64,000 nucleotides of DNA, taken from Desulfocapsa sp. (lineage in GTDB: Bacteria > Desulfobacterota > Desulfobulbia > Desulfobulbales > Desulfocapsaceae). The stretch is taken from assembly GCA_030145625.1 (NCBI GenBank), contig JAQYVF010000013.1:1-64000 (forward strand), given 5' to 3'. A program made the position numbers and the translations under genes. The notes under the pieces are model-generated. The model did not search any database. It had not been told where the DNA came from and worked only from the letters and a program-made list of their open reading frames with translations. Of this stretch, positions 20,515-28,937 are shown in pieces (the first letter of the stretch is position 1; each line of letters starts with the position of its first letter).

Positions 20515-21060
20515 GGCTTCAGGTGCCTTCTCGGAAGAGATGGCAGGCTCTTTTTGCAAAAAGGAGTCCCGCATTTTCTCATCCTTGATCAGACCACGAA
20601 AGACTTCAGTTGCCTGTTTCACATAGGGGTAGAGCCGACAGTTGCGGATCATCGGATTTTCAGGGGCAAGAACCCCGGTCAAAACCATATTAAGCAAAAT
20701 AACAAGGACTCCACCTTTGACAATGCCAAGCAGACCACCCAGGAGTTTATCGAACCAGCCGGCAACGGTCAACTCCACTACTTTGGCCAACCCCTTACCC
20801 AGCAACATGGTCACCACATAGGTGACAGCAAAGAGAATCGCATAGGAGGTCCAGAAAACCGCATGGGGATTATCCGTTACTTCTCGCAAAAATGGAAAGA
20901 GTTTGTCATGATACTGACCGGCAATAACATACCCGATGAGCAGAGCCACCAGCACCGTAATTTGCCGCAAAAAACCCACCCAAAACCCACGAAAGGTAAA
21001 GAGGAGCAACAATGCAATGATGACAAAATCATATCCCGTCAGCTGAACACCACTAATCAT
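20446..21060 (-). CDS. cvpA: CvpA family membrane protein
   Basis: 204 residues with four predicted membrane helices in the N-terminal 160 residues (FVIIALLLLFTFRGFWVGFL, then three more) and a soluble acidic tail. The family is linked to colicin V production and envelope homeostasis. ATG at 21060 is preferred because AAGGA lies seven bases before it; a TTG two codons earlier is possible. Its 3' end overlaps the convergent glycosyltransferase gene by 69 bases. Confidence 0.8.
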   Translation of the reverse strand: MISGVQLTGYDFVIIALLLLFTFRGFWVGFLRQITVLVALLIGYVIAGQYHDKLFPFLREVTDNPHAVFWTSYAILFAVTYVVTMLLGKGLAKVVELTVAGWFDKLLGGLLGIVKGGVLVILLNMVLTGVLAPENPMIRNCRLYPYVKQATEVFRGLIKDEKMRDSFLQKEPAISSEKAPEALESMVRPFVPTEFPEDQPTPVK

Positions 21061-21176
21061 TAGCAATCCTTATTAGAGAGAAACTCTTATTTTAATTTTT
21101 CTTACAACTTTAGATAGCAGGAACACTTTAAAATGCAAGGATTTAATCTACCCCCATTTCCAGGCAGGAGCAAGGA

Positions 21177-21974
21177 GTGATTTTTGACATCATCCCCCAA
21201 CATCTGCTGGCTCTGAGCCACAGGCTTTTCCCAAGCTCCATTCCTACAGCAGTTATACTGCCTTTGATTGACCTGGAACATGAAACAGCCCCCCTTGACC
21301 AGTGGCTCCATGAGAAAGAATTGGCCCAGCTGGCGGGTTATGTCTATCCGAAACGACGACGGGAATGGCTGGCTGGCAGAATCTGCGCCAAACAGGCCCT
21401 GCGCACCTTTTTCCAGCATTCATCAAAGCCACCACTCATTCCTGAACACAACCTGTGCAGAGTGGCTTCCGAAGAATCAGGCCAGCCCTACTTTGGCCAA
21501 CTACCTGGAATATCATCACCTCCCCCCAACCTTTCCATTACCCATTCCAAATCCCTTGCTGCTGCCTTGGTCTGTGCAACCCATTGCGGTATTGATATCC
21601 AGTATCCAAGTGAAGGCCTGCAGCGCGTCAAAGAACGATTTTGCACCGAGGAAGAGGAACAGAGACTGCAACAATCTCTCCCACACCTTCCGCAACTCTC
21701 AAGACTTGCCCTGCTCTGGACAGGAAAGGAGGCTGTCAAAAAGATGGTCAGCCCCGCAGGTATTCCCGGATTTCAGGAAATCAAGCTTTGCAACATTACA
21801 GATACCGATAATACGGACACACTCCTCCACTTCTCCATAGCAACTGTGCAGAGCACCTCTCTTCCCGTTGTAGCCGGGCTCCTCAGCAATGGATATGGAA
21901 TGGCCCTCTGTTGCCTTGAAGACACAAGGGTACCACAAAAAAGGAGGCCAAACGCCCATGCCGGAACTCCCTGA
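21177..21974 (+). CDS. 4'-phosphopantetheinyl transferase superfamily protein
   Basis: Transfers phosphopantetheine from coenzyme A to a carrier-protein serine. The product has about 265 residues with the metal-binding GIDIQ motif and the LLWTGKEAVKK motif (WxxKEA) about 55 residues later, as in Sfp/EntD-like two-lobed enzymes. The start codon is GTG at 21177 with GGAG immediately before it, which is tight, so the start is uncertain. It overlaps mutM by 17 bases. No carrier-protein or PKS/NRPS gene is in the window, so its target is unknown. Confidence 0.85.
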   Translation: MIFDIIPQHLLALSHRLFPSSIPTAVILPLIDLEHETAPLDQWLHEKELAQLAGYVYPKRRREWLAGRICAKQALRTFFQHSSKPPLIPEHNLCRVASEESGQPYFGQLPGISSPPPNLSITHSKSLAAALVCATHCGIDIQYPSEGLQRVKERFCTEEEEQRLQQSLPHLPQLSRLALLWTGKEAVKKMVSPAGIPGFQEIKLCNITDTDNTDTLLHFSIATVQSTSLPVVAGLLSNGYGMALCCLEDTRVPQKRRPNAHAGTP

Positions 21975-22830
21975 AGTCGAAGTCATCTGCAGAGGATTAC
22001 AATCTCATATTCTTGAGAGGAGCATTCTCACCATACGCTGTTCCGGCAAGAAACTGCGTACGCCAATAGCCTGCAGGGAGATGAACGATGAACTCTGCGG
22101 CGGCAAGATTGTGAACCTCACAAGGAGGGCCAAATACCTGGTCATGAAAACAGACAAGGGATCCGGCCTCATCATTCACCTGGGAATGACCGGAAACCTG
22201 GGTATCTTTCCGGCAGGATCTCCGGAAAAAAGTCATGATCATGTCTGCTGGCTCCTGGATAACAACACAGAACTGCGATACAATGACACCAGAAGATTTG
22301 GCTCCATTCGACTGCTCTCTTTGAAAAACGGCAAGACAGAAGAAAGAGAGTTCTTTTCTGCAATTGGTCCCGAGCCCCTTTCCCGCGCCTGCTCCACCGC
22401 CTACCTCATGCAACAGGCAACACGCCGCAAGCAACCGGTCAAGTCCTTCCTTATGGACAGTCACATGGTGGCCGGAATCGGCAATATCTACGCCAATGAG
22501 GCCCTGTACCGAGCACACATCCATCCGCAACAACCTGCATCATCTCTCTCCGCAAGAGACTGGAAACGCTTACTGATTGTGCTGCGTAAAACCCTGCGAC
22601 ATGCCATCGATTGCGGTGGCTCCACCATAAGCGACTTTGTCAACGCCTCGGGCGAGGGCGGATATTTCCAAATGAATTTTCTCATCTACGGGAAGACAGG
22701 AGAACCCTGTGCCCGCTGCAACACCCCAATCGAAAAAATTCAGCTCAGCGGACGGGCAAGTTTTTTCTGCCCCTGCTGTCAGCCAAGCGTTACAGACGAT
22801 AAGGAAGCAGAGTTGCCGCCTGCCAAGTGA
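21958..22830 (+). CDS. mutM: formamidopyrimidine-DNA glycosylase
   Basis: Base-excision repair of 8-oxoguanine and formamidopyrimidines. The 290-residue product has the obligatory N-terminal PELPEVEV with the catalytic proline after Met removal. It also has the HLGMTGNLG loop, a helix-two-turn-helix region (VAGIGNIYANEALY) and a C-terminal zinc finger (CARCNTPI then CPCC). Start at 21958 is required for the catalytic Pro2. Its 3' end overlaps the convergent moeA by 52 bases. Confidence 0.95.
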   Translation: MPELPEVEVICRGLQSHILERSILTIRCSGKKLRTPIACREMNDELCGGKIVNLTRRAKYLVMKTDKGSGLIIHLGMTGNLGIFPAGSPEKSHDHVCWLLDNNTELRYNDTRRFGSIRLLSLKNGKTEEREFFSAIGPEPLSRACSTAYLMQQATRRKQPVKSFLMDSHMVAGIGNIYANEALYRAHIHPQQPASSLSARDWKRLLIVLRKTLRHAIDCGGSTISDFVNASGEGGYFQMNFLIYGKTGEPCARCNTPIEKIQLSGRASFFCPCCQPSVTDDKEAELPPAK

Positions 22831-24029
22831 ACTCGAACCATTTCTCCACAGCGAAGTGCTCGTCTCCCTGCCGGACAGTAAATATAACAGTTTTCCGGAT
22901 CATTCCGTCTACCCGGACGAACATGACAGATCCCATCTTCAACACTCAGTCTTCCATTTTTCAAACGGGGAAGGTCCCGCTTTTTCAAGAATAACTCCTC
23001 TGTCAAGCGAGCCCGAATCTGTTTGGGCAGACAACTGCCTGCACCCTGCAAACGAAGCAGTGCCGGATGTAGCAACTCGTTAAAAAGGAGATGGACAGCT
23101 GGAGGCGGCCCCGGCATGCCAAAAAAGAGAGTGGTGCCGAGCAATCCGAAAATTGTCGATGTTCCAGGTCGCAGTTTAAGGGAACGGTAGATCACCTTAC
23201 CACCAACACGGGAAAAGGCTTCCTCGATAAGGTCAAATTTTCCAGGACCCATGCCTCCGGTACTGATAATGACATCAGTTTTTGTACGATCTATTCCGGA
23301 AAGAACCTCACAAACTGCACCCAAGTCATCTGTCACCATACCGAGATTCTGTGGGATAGCCCCGGACAGTCTGATCAGACTCTGCAGCAGGTAGGGATTT
23401 GCTGAAAACTTTTGTCCATCAATTTTCCTACTGGCAGGGGAAACCAGTTCGTTGCCGGTGCAAAAGAAACTGACCAGTGGTCTCTTCACCACTGAAACAT
23501 CCTGATAGCCGACCCCGGCAAGATCAATCTGATGCTCCGGCCTGAGCGAAGTTCCCCGAGAAACAATGACACGCCCCTTGGCCAGATTACTGCCTCGGGC
23601 ATGGACAAAAAAACCGGTCTGGTTCAAAAAACGGTCGGGAACCTCCACTATGGTGTTTTCAACCTGGCAACATTCCTGGGGGATCACTCCCCGACATCCA
23701 AGTGGAAGCAATCCTCCGGTCATAATTCGCACCGCCTCACCCGAGCGCAGACGAAGCTTCCTGGTATCCCCGGCTGCGACCTCACTGACAATACGGAAGC
23801 AACGCCTGCTGTTCCCGGCTGCATCTTTCTCCGGTCTGCCAATACCATAGCCATCACGTAAGGACTGGTCAAAACCTGGCAAAGGCTCCAGGGCGGGAAG
23901 CGAACTGGCAGGAAAACGATGCAGACAATCATCCAAAGGCACTCTCTCCTCGGACAGCACTGCGCACTCTCCAAGAATCATACGCTGGGCTGTTTTCAGA
24001 TCCACCCCCTGCTCCCTGTCCTCATCCAT
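22779..24029 (-). CDS. moeA: molybdopterin molybdenumtransferase
   Basis: Inserts molybdenum into adenylylated molybdopterin. The 416-residue product has domain-1 FDQSLRDGYGI, EAVRIMTGGLLPLGC, domain-3 FFCTGNELVSP and STGGMGPGKFDLIEEAF, and the LPGxP-like FGMPGPPPAVHLLF. Some substitutions from the most common signature (SLRDGYGI for SxMDGYA) are seen but the protein is full length. No other moa/moe genes are near. Confidence 0.9.
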   Translation of the reverse strand: MDEDREQGVDLKTAQRMILGECAVLSEERVPLDDCLHRFPASSLPALEPLPGFDQSLRDGYGIGRPEKDAAGNSRRCFRIVSEVAAGDTRKLRLRSGEAVRIMTGGLLPLGCRGVIPQECCQVENTIVEVPDRFLNQTGFFVHARGSNLAKGRVIVSRGTSLRPEHQIDLAGVGYQDVSVVKRPLVSFFCTGNELVSPASRKIDGQKFSANPYLLQSLIRLSGAIPQNLGMVTDDLGAVCEVLSGIDRTKTDVIISTGGMGPGKFDLIEEAFSRVGGKVIYRSLKLRPGTSTIFGLLGTTLFFGMPGPPPAVHLLFNELLHPALLRLQGAGSCLPKQIRARLTEELFLKKRDLPRLKNGRLSVEDGICHVRPGRRNDPENCYIYCPAGRRALRCGEMVRVHLAGGNSASLSSVTLG

Positions 24030-24050
24030 ATGCCTTACCTTTTCTTAAAC

Positions 24051-24202
24051 GTAACTATTCAGCTAATGCCTAATAGCTGGCAAACAACCGCTCTGTAACT
24101 GTTTAGCAGTGCTTAATATTCGTTCAGTTAGGATTTCGAAGCATACTAGTGCTATTCGAGAAGACCTAAATGGAAGAAGATGAAGTGCTGCTGAATAGTT
24201 AC
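24051..24202. mobile_element. 152-bp miniature element B with 13-bp inverted ends and 8-bp target duplication
   Basis: The ends GTAACTATTCAGC (24051-24063) and GCTGAATAGTTAC (24190-24202) are exact reverse complements. On both sides lies TCTTAAAC (24043-24050 and 24203-24210), a perfect 8-bp duplication. There is no room for a transposase. Ends starting with GTAA and 8-bp duplications fit a non-autonomous derivative of an IS66-like element, but the family assignment is an inference. It lies just upstream of moeA and downstream of the metV terminator. Confidence 0.8.
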
Positions 24203-24216
24203 TCTTAAACAAAAAA

Positions 24217-24254
24217 AAATCGCTTTCATGCCACAACAGGCAGAAAAGCGATTT
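24217..24254 (-). terminator. intrinsic terminator after the metV gene
   Basis: The arms AAATCGCTTT (24217-24226) and AAAGCGATTT (24245-24254) pair perfectly, with an extra inner GCC/GGC pair. In the minus direction the stem is followed by an eight- to nine-base T-tract. It lies 50 bases downstream of the metV stop. Confidence 0.85.
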
Positions 24255-24303
24255 CTATCTCAATCCCTGAAATTTTTCAAGGAGTTCTGGATGATTATAC
24301 AAG

Positions 24304-24972
24304 CTACACGGTGAGATCGTCACGCACGGTCTTACGCGGACCACCATGTCCGGCAGTGGACCAGTCACGAATGGGCGTAATGACTTCCATCTGAGCTGAC
24401 CGGTCAAAGGAACAGAGGCGATCATGGATAGACTGCCAGACACACTCCACATCCTTAGCAATTTCACATTTACCATCTACGGAACCGCCGCAGGGACCGT
24501 TCATCAAACTCTTTGCACAGCGTGCCACCGGACAGAGTCCACCGGTAAGATGAAGGATACAGTCACCACAGCCGGCACACTGTTCCGTCCACTCACCCTG
24601 CTCGGAAGAACCACCGAAAAAGGTGGTATTGAGTGCCGGATAGACCATGGTGTCCTTGCGCAGGTTGGAGATAAAATTAACTCCGACACCACATGCAGTG
24701 GAGACCACGGCATCATACTGTCCCTTCCACTGATCGATCTCATCAATATATTCACGATCGCACTGACGAACCAGACTACCAATAGTGGTTTCGACAGATT
24801 TACCTTCTTTTTTCATGCCAAGGCGAATAAGCGAAGACAGGATTTCAGCCTCTCTTTCCCCTCCAGCCGAGCAGACAGTGACACATCCACGACAGGCCAG
24901 CACCAGAACCTTTTTACAGTCCTTCACCATTCCGATAATTTCCGCCATGGGTTTTCGTTCTGCAACAATCAT
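24304..24972 (-). CDS. metV: methylenetetrahydrofolate reductase C-terminal-domain protein (MetV-like)
   Basis: 222 residues of the MTHFR_C / MetV family, zinc- or Fe-S-binding partners of the MetF flavoprotein in acetogens and sulfate reducers. The Cys-rich run CAGCGDC...GGLCPVARCAKSLMNGPCGG is the family signature, and an N-terminal CRGCVTVC is also present. GGAG lies before the ATG. It is the last of three redox genes on this strand, after an MvhD-like and an HdrC-like gene. No metF is adjacent, so its partner must be encoded elsewhere or the set has another job. Confidence 0.85.
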   Translation of the reverse strand: MIVAERKPMAEIIGMVKDCKKVLVLACRGCVTVCSAGGEREAEILSSLIRLGMKKEGKSVETTIGSLVRQCDREYIDEIDQWKGQYDAVVSTACGVGVNFISNLRKDTMVYPALNTTFFGGSSEQGEWTEQCAGCGDCILHLTGGLCPVARCAKSLMNGPCGGSVDGKCEIAKDVECVWQSIHDRLCSFDRSAQMEVITPIRDWSTAGHGGPRKTVRDDLTV

Positions 24973-25088
24973 TTCTCTACTCCACTCATATCTGATAGGG
25001 ACGCTGATGTTCCCTGTCTCTGAAAGACATCTGCAACGCCTTTAAATCACCTTTTCAGGTTTACAATCTCTCTGCAGCTGTCACACTC

Positions 25089-25496
25089 CTAAAAAGGGCT
25101 TGGACCAAGATCACGAATCCGGCCATCCATTTCTTTTCCCTTTTCTACAAACTCAGGATGCAGACCACGGGGCAGATGATACATCTCAACACGTCCACCC
25201 TCCACACCTAATTCTTCCAGAGCGGCCCTGACAGCAGCGACACGCTTTGCCGCACGAACACTGCCCTTCACATTATGACAACCGTCCGCAGGGCAACCCA
25301 CCACATAGACACCATCGGCGCCATCTTCAAAGGCCTGAAGCAGGGTGGTGACCTGCAGCTTTCCGGTACAGGGAACCCTGACCAGACGGATGCTGGACGG
25401 AAAGCCCAACTGCTCAAGTTCATTACCCTCTTCGGCACAACTCTGCTGGGAGGTATAATGGCAGCTAAACAGGGTTATAGCAGGATCAAAACTCAT
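25089..25496 (-). CDS. MvhD-type hydrogenase iron-sulfur subunit
   Basis: 135 residues of the MvhD / FlpD family, a [2Fe-2S] electron-transfer subunit that docks on HdrA-type flavoproteins. Seen motifs are LFSCHYTSQQSC, RVPCTGKLQVTTLL and VVGCPADGCHNVKGS. The start at 25496 is favoured by GAGAGG; an in-frame ATG ten codons earlier is weaker. All key positions are cysteine: no UGA codon is used here, though relatives sometimes carry selenocysteine. It is sandwiched between the HdrC-like gene and metV. Confidence 0.88.
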   Translation of the reverse strand: MSFDPAITLFSCHYTSQQSCAEEGNELEQLGFPSSIRLVRVPCTGKLQVTTLLQAFEDGADGVYVVGCPADGCHNVKGSVRAAKRVAAVRAALEELGVEGGRVEMYHLPRGLHPEFVEKGKEMDGRIRDLGPSPF

Positions 25497-25630
25497 CTCT
25501 ATCCTCTCATACGTATCAAATTCCAACTGGTTTCAACAACCGAGTCGAAGCATTTCTTTTATTAAAATAGTTCACAGGAACTCAACTCCCGAGAGAACTT
25601 TGCACCCTAAGAACTAAGCAGTGGTTACTC

Positions 25631-26191
25631 TTACTGACCACAGGCGGCTATGAGCCGTTCATCCTGAGATTCATTCAAGGTGATAGCTTTTGCCGGACAC
25701 TCTTCGACACAGATACCACAGGCCCGACATTCTTCCACATTAATGGTGGCCACACCCAGTTTATCAATCTTGGGAATGGACCAGGGGCAGGTACGAACAC
25801 AGGTAAGACAGGCCACACAGAGATCACGTTCCACCTTGGCCGCCTTGCCCTTTTCGATCAGCTCCTCTTCACTTACATAGCCCTCTTTCAGAGCCAGCTT
25901 GGAGACTGCGCCCATGATTTCGGCAAAGCGTACATCCTGAGGACAGACAAAGACACAGGACTGACAACTGGAGCAGTACCAAAGCAGGTCTGAACCGAGC
26001 AGTCGATCTTTCATGCCCATACGGATCATATGAATTATCTTTCGCGGATCAAATTCCGGAATAGCTTGGCTGACCGGACAGATTCCGCTACAGGCTCCGC
26101 AGGCAAAACAACTGTTGAGGTGTTCTCCGCCAGGAAGCGAAGTAACTTCCCCGTTAAAAGCTGGATCAAGTGGTGTAGTTGGCTTTCCCAT
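25631..26191 (-). CDS. HdrC-like protein fused to a 2[4Fe-4S] ferredoxin domain
   Basis: About 186 residues with four C-x2-C-x2-C-x3-C clusters: CFACGACSGIC (from residue 28), CSSCQSCVFVC, CVACLTCVRTC and CRACGICVEEC. The first two with their spacing are the heterodisulfide reductase subunit C fold; the last two form a bacterial ferredoxin module. A soluble four-cluster electron conduit is the likely role. ATG at 26191 is preferred over a TTG ten codons upstream. It is first in the HdrC-MvhD-MetV set and is divergent from hpt. No HdrA or HdrB gene lies beside it. Confidence 0.85.
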   Translation of the reverse strand: MGKPTTPLDPAFNGEVTSLPGGEHLNSCFACGACSGICPVSQAIPEFDPRKIIHMIRMGMKDRLLGSDLLWYCSSCQSCVFVCPQDVRFAEIMGAVSKLALKEGYVSEEELIEKGKAAKVERDLCVACLTCVRTCPWSIPKIDKLGVATINVEECRACGICVEECPAKAITLNESQDERLIAACGQ

Positions 26192-26494
26192 GTGCTGACT
26201 CTTAACTCTTTTAAGGTTCAAACGATGACCACATTCCGGCCACCATGTTAATTGATACTTATCATCAGTGAAATTTATAATCTAACGGAAGAGGATCTTT
26301 TTGTCAACAAAATGCAACTCAATGCAAGTAAAATCCATTCATCTTTCAACTTGTTGCCGCGTCAGGCCCATATCTCCCCTCTTTTCTCTTGACTTTGACG
26401 GGAAGTTACACAATAAATTGAAGCAGAATAGCGCCTTTTTCGCTCCCCGATTGATACAGGGGGAGCAATTTTTCTCCTCCAACTCGCCAGCAAC

Positions 26495-27019
26495 ATGCAA
26501 ACAACAAATAAAGAACTTGTACTGGATAGTCAGACAATACAAAACCGCATCCTTGAAATGGGCAGAGAGATCAGCCAGGATTACCAGGACAAGGAACTTG
26601 TCGTTATCGGTGTACTCAAGGGTGCCTTTATCTTTATGGCCGACCTGGTCCGCACCATCTCCATCCCCCTTGCCACCGATTTCATCCAGGTCTCCTCCTA
26701 TGGAAACAGTTCTGCATCTTCAGGGAAAATCACCCTGGTCTCCAGCCCCAGCCATTCAGTAAAAGGATCCCATGTGCTGCTGGTGGAAGACATCATCGAT
26801 ACAGGGCTCACCATGCAGTGGCTGGCCGACCATTTTTCCGAACAGGGCGCGGCCTCGGTCCGCATCTGCTCACTCATCGACAAGGCCGAGCGACGCGAAC
26901 ATCAGATCAATATTGATTATCTCGGATTTTCCATCCCCCGTGGATTTCTCATTGGCTACGGCCTCGATTTTGAAGAAAAATACCGAAACCTGCCGCAAAT
27001 CTATCACCTCAACCTCTAA
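26495..27019 (+). CDS. hpt: hypoxanthine phosphoribosyltransferase
   Basis: Purine salvage: forms IMP/GMP from hypoxanthine/guanine and PRPP. 174 residues with the PRPP-binding motif VLLVEDIIDTGLTMQWL, the flexible-loop region (FIQVSSYGNSS) and the C-terminal DFEEKYRNLPQI signature. It stands directly upstream of elbB with ten bases between them. Confidence 0.95.
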   Translation: MQTTNKELVLDSQTIQNRILEMGREISQDYQDKELVVIGVLKGAFIFMADLVRTISIPLATDFIQVSSYGNSSASSGKITLVSSPSHSVKGSHVLLVEDIIDTGLTMQWLADHFSEQGAASVRICSLIDKAERREHQINIDYLGFSIPRGFLIGYGLDFEEKYRNLPQIYHLNL

Positions 27020-27029
27020 TCAAATCGCC

Positions 27030-27701
27030 ATGACAAAAAAATCCATCGCAGTCATCCTCTCCGGCTGTGGCAATCAGGACGGAGCCGAGATCCATGAGGC
27101 AACGCTTAGCCTTTTGGCAATCCACAAACATGGTGCCGATTACCAGTGCTATGCCCCGAATATCCCTCAGCACCACGTCCTGAATCATCTCACCGGCAAG
27201 GAGATGGACGAAGAACGTAACGTACTCATCGAATCAGCCCGTATTGCCAGGGGTGATGTACTCGATCTGGCAGATTTTTCGGCTTCTCGCCACGACGCCC
27301 TGGTGATCCCCGGCGGACTGGGAGCTGCAAAAAACCTTTCCACCTATGCCTTTGAGGGTTCCGACTGCCGTATAAATGAAGATGTACGAAAAGCAATCCT
27401 GACCATGGCTGAGCAGAAGAAGCCCATTGGCGCCCTCTGCATTGCTCCTGCCATCCTGGCCCAGCTCCTGGATCAGGTCCTTGTAACCATCGGCCAGGAC
27501 CCGACAACTGCAGCAAACATCGAGGCCATGGGCGCACATCATACCCCCACCCTGCATGGAGAAATAGTTGTGGACAAAGAACGCAAGGTGGTTACCACCC
27601 CCTGTTACATGCTCCCTTCGCGGGTCGATCAAATAGCAGAAGGTGCCGACAAACTGGTTCAGGAAGTCCTGAAATTCGCTGAAGAAGGCAATCCACGCTA
27701 G
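27030..27701 (+). CDS. elbB: isoprenoid biosynthesis glyoxalase ElbB (DJ-1/PfpI family)
   Basis: 223 residues of the DJ-1/PfpI superfamily, ElbB branch: AVILSGCGNQDGAEIHE at the start, DALVIPGGLGAAKNLS, and the nucleophile elbow GALCIAPA with the reactive cysteine. ElbB has glyoxalase activity and is linked to isoprenoid yield in E. coli. ATG at 27030 gives the family start; the longer frame reaching back into hpt is not family-like. Confidence 0.9.
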   Translation: MTKKSIAVILSGCGNQDGAEIHEATLSLLAIHKHGADYQCYAPNIPQHHVLNHLTGKEMDEERNVLIESARIARGDVLDLADFSASRHDALVIPGGLGAAKNLSTYAFEGSDCRINEDVRKAILTMAEQKKPIGALCIAPAILAQLLDQVLVTIGQDPTTAANIEAMGAHHTPTLHGEIVVDKERKVVTTPCYMLPSRVDQIAEGADKLVQEVLKFAEEGNPR

Positions 27702-27995
27702 CCGATACCAACTGGCCAAGGGCATCCCTCACACAACTAGAATCCAGCACCTCACCACAACTCTCCCCCCGAGCGTCCACATCCAGCGCATACCTGTTCC
27801 CAGGACACGAAACATGCATATTGGCTTCCATACTTTCCAATCTGCAACAACCACTGGCCGTTGGAATCCTCCGAAATTTCGGGAACGGTCTTCAAGGTAC
27901 CCTCAAGTCATTAACCGTGAAAGCGACAAGAAATATTCCGGCTCAAATTGAGTGGAGAAAGTTACATTTAACCGGATTCAGAAAAAGGACGGCTT

Positions 27996-28889
27996 ATGGG
28001 GTATGAAGGATTTCTCTTTATATTTCAAGCACTTTTGGTCCAGGAGGTAAATTTCACAGGAGACGAGCCACTCCTCAGACCTGATTGGTTTGAATTTGCA
28101 ACTCACTTGCGAAAGATAGGTATCACGTCAAAAAAGATTACTAATGGCATTGCTCTGACGAATGAAGTTATCAAGCAAACAATTGATGCGGACATTGCAG
28201 GTATCGGTGTAAGCCTGGACGGCCTTGAAGAAAGTCATGATCACATACGTGATTCCCCAGGACTCTTTCGCCATGTGACCATGGGAATAGAAAATCTGAG
28301 CAAAGCGAAAATTCCGATTACCGTCCTTACCACAGTGAACACTCTGAACATTTCAGAGTTGCCGTCAATCTATGAGCATCTGCTTTCCTTGGGAGTCAAG
28401 CGTTGGTAAGTTCAACCGATATTTCCTTTGGGCAGGGTTCGGAATATGCTCCACCTTCGGTTAACCGAATCAACATATCTGCGTTTTGGGGAGTTAGTGT
28501 CACAATACAGCCAGGATGCTGCCAAAAACGGCATGGAAATACTTCATGGAGACAGTTTTGGCTATTTCACAGAATATGACACTCGCTCACCTCCATGGAG
28601 AGGTTGCCCGGCCGGTCTCGTATCATGTGGTGTGACCTGTGACGGGAAAGTAAAGGGCTGTCTGTTCATGCCTGACGAACTTGCCGAAGGCGACCTGCGC
28701 ACAAAAGATCTCTGGGAGATATGGTTCGATCCTGACTCCTTTCAATACAACCGAAACCACTCCACGAACATGCTAGGGGGGGTTGCCGAGAATGTGACAA
28801 AGCCGACCTCTGTCAAGGGGGGTGCTCATCCATGTCATATGGGGCAACAGGAACGTTTCACAATGACCCCTACTGCTTTTATCGCATAA
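27996..28889 (+). pseudogene. radical SAM/SPASM protein remnant, N-terminally truncated and interrupted by a stop
   Basis: One frame carries the middle of a radical SAM protein (EVNFTGDEPLLRPDWFEF, ITNGIAL, GVSLDGLEESHDHIR) up to a TAA at 28407-28409. It then continues in the same frame with VQPIFPLGRVRN and a SPASM-like C-terminus (CPAGLVSCGVTCDGKVKGCLFMP). The stop falls where relatives have glutamine (W-Q-V-Q), so it is a single CAA-to-TAA change. The SAM-binding CxxxCxxC region is missing; stops occur just upstream. It is not functional as a radical SAM enzyme. The family specificity (peptide maturation or other) cannot be told. The 294 bases between elbB and this remnant show no gene. 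Confidence 0.85.
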
Positions 28890-28937
28890 CTCAAACGCAT
28901 TCAAACAAGGCGAATTCAAGTCATTTCAATAAAAACT

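Noticed and set aside
27880..27905. Possible seventh family-A element (CAAGGTACCC near 27892)
   Set aside because: Only the last ten bases match; no left end, inner arms or flanking duplication.
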